DNA of 64,000 bases from contig CP126204.1 of NCBI GenBank assembly GCA_030272155.1, forward strand, positions 124,001 to 188,000, in the 5' to 3' direction. The position numbers were made by a program, and so were the translations under genes. Below the pieces are notes generated by a model that saw only the letters and a program-made list of their open reading frames with translations, was not told where the DNA came from and did no database searches. The first letter of the stretch is position 1. Every line of letters starts with the position of its first letter. Origin of the DNA: Tetradesmus obliquus (Eukaryota > Chlorophyta > Chlorophyceae > Sphaeropleales > Scenedesmaceae). Below, piece after piece: positions 60,614 through 64,000 of this stretch.

Positions 60614-64000
<3,387 letters not shown>

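Overview
This window looks like nuclear DNA of a chlorophyte green alga, probably a coccoid relative of the Sphaeropleales. The evidence is an EXECUTER gene (chloroplast singlet-oxygen signalling, green lineage), an adenylosuccinate lyase with a plastid-type leader, GT-AG introns in every gene, GC-rich coding sequence, and very abundant CAG/CTG triplets that give long Gln, Ser and Ala runs. Exon models were built by hand from splice sites, reading frame and family conservation; in the models called closed, exon lengths and phases sum to a complete reading frame.

Layout. (1) 62-3187, +: 3' half of an ABC-F ATPase. (2) 4647-7840, +: a ubiquitin-specific-protease fold that has lost its catalytic Cys and His. 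(3) 9979-13993, -: a secreted or type I membrane protein with a choice-of-anchor-L-like domain and six thrombospondin-like repeats, interrupted by an in-frame stop and a probable +1 frameshift. (4) about 16647-26503, +: a roughly 2,200-residue SET-domain protein with Gln-rich and Arg/Ser-rich arms. (5) 28559-30448, +: a secreted C39/papain-like cysteine-protease-fold protein. (6) 32664-41882, -: a DBP10/DDX54 DEAD-box helicase in 16 exons. (7) 42332-43778, +: a plastid-type membrane protein divergent from the helicase. (8) 44950-51491, +: EXECUTER. (9) 52446-54460: a decayed Ty3/Gypsy 3' end beside a gag-like zinc-knuckle fragment in the opposite orientation. (10) about 54850-55295, -: exon-like fragments of an unrecognised gene. 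(11) 56453-59267, +: a secreted protein with a chitin-binding type-2 domain. (12) 60614 to the right edge, +: adenylosuccinate lyase.

Main observation. In at least five genes (ABC-F, USP-like, DBP10, EXECUTER, adenylosuccinate lyase) introns and 3' flanks carry partial copies of the neighbouring exon edge, nearly always including the splice junction or stop codon, 80-250 nt from the original. I call them echoes. They range from perfect (58 of 58 nt) to barely recognisable, often two to four in a row, and sit on the intron side of the junction they copy. This looks like introns and 3'UTRs growing by repeated tandem duplication across exon boundaries. The SET, C39-like, chitin-binding and TSP-repeat genes show little or none of it.

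Triplet repeats also serve two roles: CAG runs encode polyGln in exons, while CTG runs lie directly before the AG of many 3' splice sites.
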